This document shows positions 33,755-36,710 of a DNA stretch of 36,710 nucleotides, one piece after another. How positions within the stretch are numbered: the first letter of the stretch is position 1; each line of letters starts with the position of its first letter. A model generated the notes under the pieces. It was not told where the DNA came from. It made no database searches and worked only from the letters and a program-made list of their open reading frames with translations. Made by a program: the position numbers and the translations under genes. Source of the DNA: Bacteroidia bacterium (GTDB lineage Bacteria > Bacteroidota > Bacteroidia > Bacteroidales > Azobacteroidaceae); assembly GCA_025999255.1 (NCBI GenBank), contig BNXB01000008.1, positions 1 to 36,710 on the forward strand. The letters run 5' to 3'.

Positions 33755-34654
33755 ATGCAAAAACACGACCTCTGTTGCATCGGGCATATTACATTAGATA
33801 AGGTAGTTACACCTAAAAGTACTGTATATATGCCCGGTGGAACATCTTTTTACTGTTCCCAGGCTATTCGTCATTTTGATGATATCGATTATAAGTTAGT
33901 CACCGCACTTGCGGAACCGGAAATGAAGGTTGTTCATGATTTGCGCGATAAAGGGGTTAAGGTCAAGGCCATTCCCAGCAGATTTTCGGTATATTTCGAA
34001 AACATTTACGGTGAAAATCAGAATAACCGTATTCAACGCGTACTGGCAAAAGCAGATCCGTTTGCTATAGAGCATATAGATGGCTTAGACTCCAAGATTT
34101 TCTTACTTGGAGCATTGCTTGCAGACGATTTCCCGGTGGAACTGGTAAAATATTTATCGAAAAAAGCATTGGTTGCCATCGACTGCCAGGGGTACCTGAG
34201 GGAAGTCCGGAACGAGAGTGTATTTGCTATTGATTGGAACGACAAGAAAGAAGTCCTTCGTTACGTCCATTTTCTGAAAGTAAATGAAGAGGAAATGGAA
34301 ATTATAACAGGTCTCAGTAACATCAAAAAAGGAGCTCAACAACTTTATGACTGGGGAGTAAAAGAAGTATTGGTCACTCTTGGTAGTTTAGGTTCCGTTA
34401 TTTATGACGGCAAATCTTTTTATCGGATTCCGGCTTATGTTCCTTCCGAAGTTGTCGATGCCACAGGATGCGGAGATACCTATCTCACCGGATACCTTTA
34501 TCAACGCGCTAAAAGTGTGGATATTCAATCCGCCGGCGAATTCGCAGCCGCGATGGCCACTATTAAAATTGAAGTTTCAGGCCCTTTCAAGGGTTTAAAA
34601 GAAGATGTGATTGAGCGTATTAATACAGCAGTACAGCGTTTGCCTGAGATTTAG
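33755..34654 (+). CDS. PfkB-family carbohydrate or nucleoside kinase
   Basis: A ribokinase-like sugar or nucleoside kinase of 299 residues; the substrate cannot be assigned. The N-terminus CCIGHITLDKV and the glycine-rich MPGGTSFYCSQAIRHF fit the substrate-binding part. The ATP site and catalytic base are in VDATGCGDTYLTGYLYQ, which keeps the Asp but has Cys where most members have Ala (GAGD). GPFKG near the C-terminus corresponds to the usual cation-binding region. It lies at the end of the rluB-asnS transcript. Confidence 0.88.
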   Translation: MQKHDLCCIGHITLDKVVTPKSTVYMPGGTSFYCSQAIRHFDDIDYKLVTALAEPEMKVVHDLRDKGVKVKAIPSRFSVYFENIYGENQNNRIQRVLAKADPFAIEHIDGLDSKIFLLGALLADDFPVELVKYLSKKALVAIDCQGYLREVRNESVFAIDWNDKKEVLRYVHFLKVNEEEMEIITGLSNIKKGAQQLYDWGVKEVLVTLGSLGSVIYDGKSFYRIPAYVPSEVVDATGCGDTYLTGYLYQRAKSVDIQSAGEFAAAMATIKIEVSGPFKGLKEDVIERINTAVQRLPEI

Positions 34655-34796
34655 AATATCAATATAAAAAGAAAGTTATAGCATTAAGAACCCATGCAAG
34701 TTAATTTTAAGGTGGGTTGACAACCTATTTTACAACGAATTCGGCTCTTATCGAAAATCTGTAGGAGGAAATCCGGAACGGATTCAATCTTGGTAG

Positions 34797-34816
34797 CCGG
34801 ACGTTTTAACGTCCGG
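34797..34816. terminator. Hairpin between convergent pfkB-like and MFS genes
   Basis: CCGGACGT (34797-34804) pairs with ACGTCCGG (34809-34816) around TTTA. The stem is GC-rich, but the following bases (AAATATAATG) give no clear T-tract in either direction. It is the only terminator candidate in the 187-base gap. Confidence 0.45.
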
Positions 34817-34841
34817 AAATATAATGAACACTACCAAAATA

Positions 34842-36056
34842 TTATTTCAGATTTTTACAAAACGCAGCAATAGCCACAATCCCTAATCCAAACAACCCGA
34901 CGACAAAATAAGCCGCCTGCATACTGATCTTATCGGAAATCGTTCCTACCAACAACGGAGCAACCAACGGGCCTACAAAACTAATTCCGGACATGATGGT
35001 CAGTGCCTGCCCTACCGGTGTTTTGGCTTTGTCTCCAACAATACTATAAATAGTAGGAACCATACAGGAAATACCCAAACCAATCAACATAAATCCAATC
35101 GAATTGATAACCACCTTGATAACAACCTCATCAGCTATGTTAATAAACAGGGAAGAAATGATAAATCCCAGAAAGATACAACTCCCTGCAATCCGTAATA
35201 CAGTACGTTTACTCCATTTCCGATAAGCTAAATTAGTCAGCATACGACCCGAAAACATCATCACCATAAAAACCAGGAAGCCGACCTGCATGGATTTCGG
35301 AGCATCAATTACCGACTGGAAATAAACATCACTCCATTCAAACATTGTATTTTCCACAACCAGAGCCAGTAACCATACTATTCCTAACTGGATTAAAAGC
35401 ATTTCGGGTAATGAGAAACCTTTTTTTCCTGGAATAGTTTCCTGTTTCACAACTTTTTCCCCGGATTGATGTTTTACATCCGGATTAAGTAAATACCTGT
35501 AACTCAACAAAACAATCAATATAGCCAAAACAGTTATAAACGTAAAATGGGGAAATGGAGAAATATTCAAATTGATCATTCCAAATCCAATCAAGGCTCC
35601 AAGGCAAGCTGCCAGGCTCCAGGTTGCATGAAAAGTTGCAATAATAGGTTTTCCATAAATGCGTTCCACTTCAATAGCCTGCGTATTTAACGAAATATCC
35701 GTCATGTTCCAGAACATACCAAACAGGAATAATACTACCGTCAGAAAATATATTCCCGGAACCAATCCTACCGCAAAAAGGGACAAAATATACCCCATAA
35801 TACTGATTAACACCGTTTTTTTACTACCGATACGGGGAAATAAATACCCGACTGCAGGAATAGCTACAAATTTTCCTACAGGTAACATAAACATCAGGAA
35901 GCCGAAATGAGTCCAATTTTCCAATCCGAAAATTTCTTTGATATCGGGTAATCGACTGGCCCAACTGGAAAAACAAAGTCCCTGGGCCAGGAAGATTAAC
36001 AAAACTGCAATACGAATAATTTTTTTGGAATGAATGGGGTGCGATTGTTGATCCAT
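34842..36056 (-). CDS. Major facilitator superfamily transporter (YbjJ-like)
   Basis: The inner-membrane protein has 404 residues and about twelve hydrophobic segments. The N-terminal half begins IAVLLIFLAQGLCFSSWASR and RLPDIKEIFGLENW, similar to the MFS subgroup containing E. coli YbjJ. The loop between helices 2 and 3 (YLFPRIGSKKTVL) is the usual position of the MFS loop motif, here degenerate. A polar central loop (LLNPDVKHQSGEKVVKQE) separates the halves. The substrate is unknown. It follows the NUDIX gene by 26 bases on the same strand, so the two are probably co-transcribed. Confidence 0.85.
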   Translation of the reverse strand: MDQQSHPIHSKKIIRIAVLLIFLAQGLCFSSWASRLPDIKEIFGLENWTHFGFLMFMLPVGKFVAIPAVGYLFPRIGSKKTVLISIMGYILSLFAVGLVPGIYFLTVVLFLFGMFWNMTDISLNTQAIEVERIYGKPIIATFHATWSLAACLGALIGFGMINLNISPFPHFTFITVLAILIVLLSYRYLLNPDVKHQSGEKVVKQETIPGKKGFSLPEMLLIQLGIVWLLALVVENTMFEWSDVYFQSVIDAPKSMQVGFLVFMVMMFSGRMLTNLAYRKWSKRTVLRIAGSCIFLGFIISSLFINIADEVVIKVVINSIGFMLIGLGISCMVPTIYSIVGDKAKTPVGQALTIMSGISFVGPLVAPLLVGTISDKISMQAAYFVVGLFGLGIVAIAAFCKNLK

Positions 36057-36082
36057 AATAGTAAGTTAATTAGTGTGATTCT

Positions 36083-36598
36083 TTATTTCAACCAGATTTC
36101 AATTGCTTTCCTAATCGATGCCAAACCAAAATCGGCAGGATTAATTTTCTCTTTTTCCAGAAACAATAATTCCGAAACATCATCGGCCGGATGCAAATCT
36201 TTCCCGCTTTGCTCCACCTGCACGGTAAAAAACATATCGACCGTATGTACTTCAAAACCGGAATATTCATAAATATTCGGGAGCGAAAATAAATATTTGA
36301 AACCACTCAATGTCATTCCTGTTTCTTCTTTTACTTCCCGAATCATAGCCTCTTCAACAGTTTCGTACATGTCCACAAATCCTCCGGGAAGATCAAAAGT
36401 CCCTTTAGCCGGTTCTTTTGCCCGACGAGCCACAAGTAACCGTCCCGATACATCCGTAATAAAAGCGGCGGTCGAAGCACTGGAATTAAAGTAATAAACA
36501 AAATCGCAATCCAAGCACTTCTTGGACTTAAAATTATGTTCTTCAAAATATTTCGAACCACATTTGGGACAATATTTGAAGGGATGTAAAGGATGCAT
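36083..36598 (-). CDS. NUDIX hydrolase with N-terminal zinc ribbon
   Basis: It hydrolyses a nucleoside diphosphate linked to another group; the precise substrate is unknown. The start at the ATG 36598 gives 171 residues; a TTG two codons upstream lies in the repeat and is rejected. A zinc ribbon comes first (YCPKCGSKYF, then KKCLDCDFVYYF). The NUDIX box is complete: GGFVDMYETVEEAMIREVKE followed by ETGM. The layout resembles NudC/YjaD-like or ADP-ribose-type hydrolases, but the SQPWPFPQS motif of NADH pyrophosphatases is absent. A heptanucleotide array ends three bases before the start codon. Confidence 0.9.
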   Translation of the reverse strand: MHPLHPFKYCPKCGSKYFEEHNFKSKKCLDCDFVYYFNSSASTAAFITDVSGRLLVARRAKEPAKGTFDLPGGFVDMYETVEEAMIREVKEETGMTLSGFKYLFSLPNIYEYSGFEVHTVDMFFTVQVEQSGKDLHPADDVSELLFLEKEKINPADFGLASIRKAIEIWLK

Positions 36599-36601
36599 TT
36601 T

Positions 36602-36657
36602 CAATTATCAATTATCAATTATCAATTATCAATTGTCAATTGTCAATTATCAATTAA
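36602..36657. repeat. Heptanucleotide tandem array before the NUDIX gene
   Basis: Eight units of CAATTAT / CAATTGT (the last reads CAATTAA) run without interruption. They begin three bases before the NUDIX start codon and reach the stop codon of the next gene. The unit is the same as in the arrays at 13494-13579. Confidence 0.93.
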
Positions 36658-36710
36658 CAAGAAACGGCGGCACGAATTTTCAACAACTTTACCAATAACG
36701 GTTCAAGTAA
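36654..36710 (-). CDS. Possible 3' end of a gene cut by the window edge
   Basis: The minus strand reads LLEPLLVKLLKIRAAVSC and then a stop codon (36656-36654). The frame is open to the window edge, and its stop overlaps the last heptanucleotide unit. Eighteen residues are too few to identify a family or to be sure that it is coding. If real, it would lie upstream of the NUDIX gene on the same strand. Confidence 0.3.
   Translation of the reverse strand, partial: LLEPLLVKLLKIRAAVSC

Noticed and set aside
36602..36657. CRISPR array
   Set aside because: The units are 7 bases long and contiguous, with no spacers and no cas genes nearby.
1..36710. tRNA or rRNA genes
   Set aside because: I saw no rRNA-like sequence and no cloverleaf with the conserved TTCGA-type arm in any intergenic gap; a covariance scan was not possible.

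Overview
The window is a chromosomal segment of a member of the Bacteroidota, almost certainly order Bacteroidales. This rests on two SusC/SusD pairs, a FeoA-FeoB fusion, the Bacteroidota-only families DUF4290 and DUF4295, the neighbouring purB-rluB-asnS genes, promoters of the TTTG / N19-21 / TAnnTTTG type, and weak or absent Shine-Dalgarno sequences. Family and genus cannot be fixed from the sequence alone. Nearly all of it is gene-dense housekeeping DNA. The accessory part is a 13 kb SusCD locus at about 14.9-28.6 kb.

Layout. 1-1323 (-): 5' part of a feoAB fusion, cut by the window edge. 1420-3750 (-): topA. 3830-8599 (-): a two-gene unit of a secreted TPR protein followed by an outer-membrane beta-barrel. 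8771-9216 (+): a sirtuin gene broken by an internal deletion. 9288-11720 (-): DUF4290-murA-rimM operon with a textbook promoter; this MurA has Asp where the fosfomycin-target Cys normally sits. 11836-12534 (-): tsaB, divergent from 12621-14779 (+): yicC-gmk-nadD, with heptanucleotide arrays between yicC and gmk. 14856-14912: a perfect 26-bp-arm palindrome.

14928-28257 (-): two adjacent SusCD operons read in the same direction. The upstream one is SusC2-SusD2-(ThuA-like/DsbD-alpha fusion protein). The downstream one is SusC1-SusD1-(TlpA-like thiol-disulfide oxidoreductase). The two SusC genes share a nearly identical promoter, leader and first ~119 codons, then diverge completely. Between the operons lies a 71-nt perfect copy of an internal piece of the tlpA-like gene. 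The locus therefore looks like the product of duplication and recombination, with two different receptor pairs served by similar control regions and two different thiol-redox partners. This is the part of the window most likely to hold undescribed biology: a predicted nutrient-uptake system coupled to periplasmic thiol chemistry.

28782-29394 (+): ribosomal cluster rpmB-rpmG-DUF4295 with a clear promoter and terminator. 29520-34654 (+): purB, then rluB with a long repetitive disordered N-terminus, asnS and a PfkB-family kinase. 34842-36598 (-): a NUDIX hydrolase followed by an MFS transporter. A second heptanucleotide array sits directly before the NUDIX start codon, and a possible 3' end of another gene lies at the right edge.
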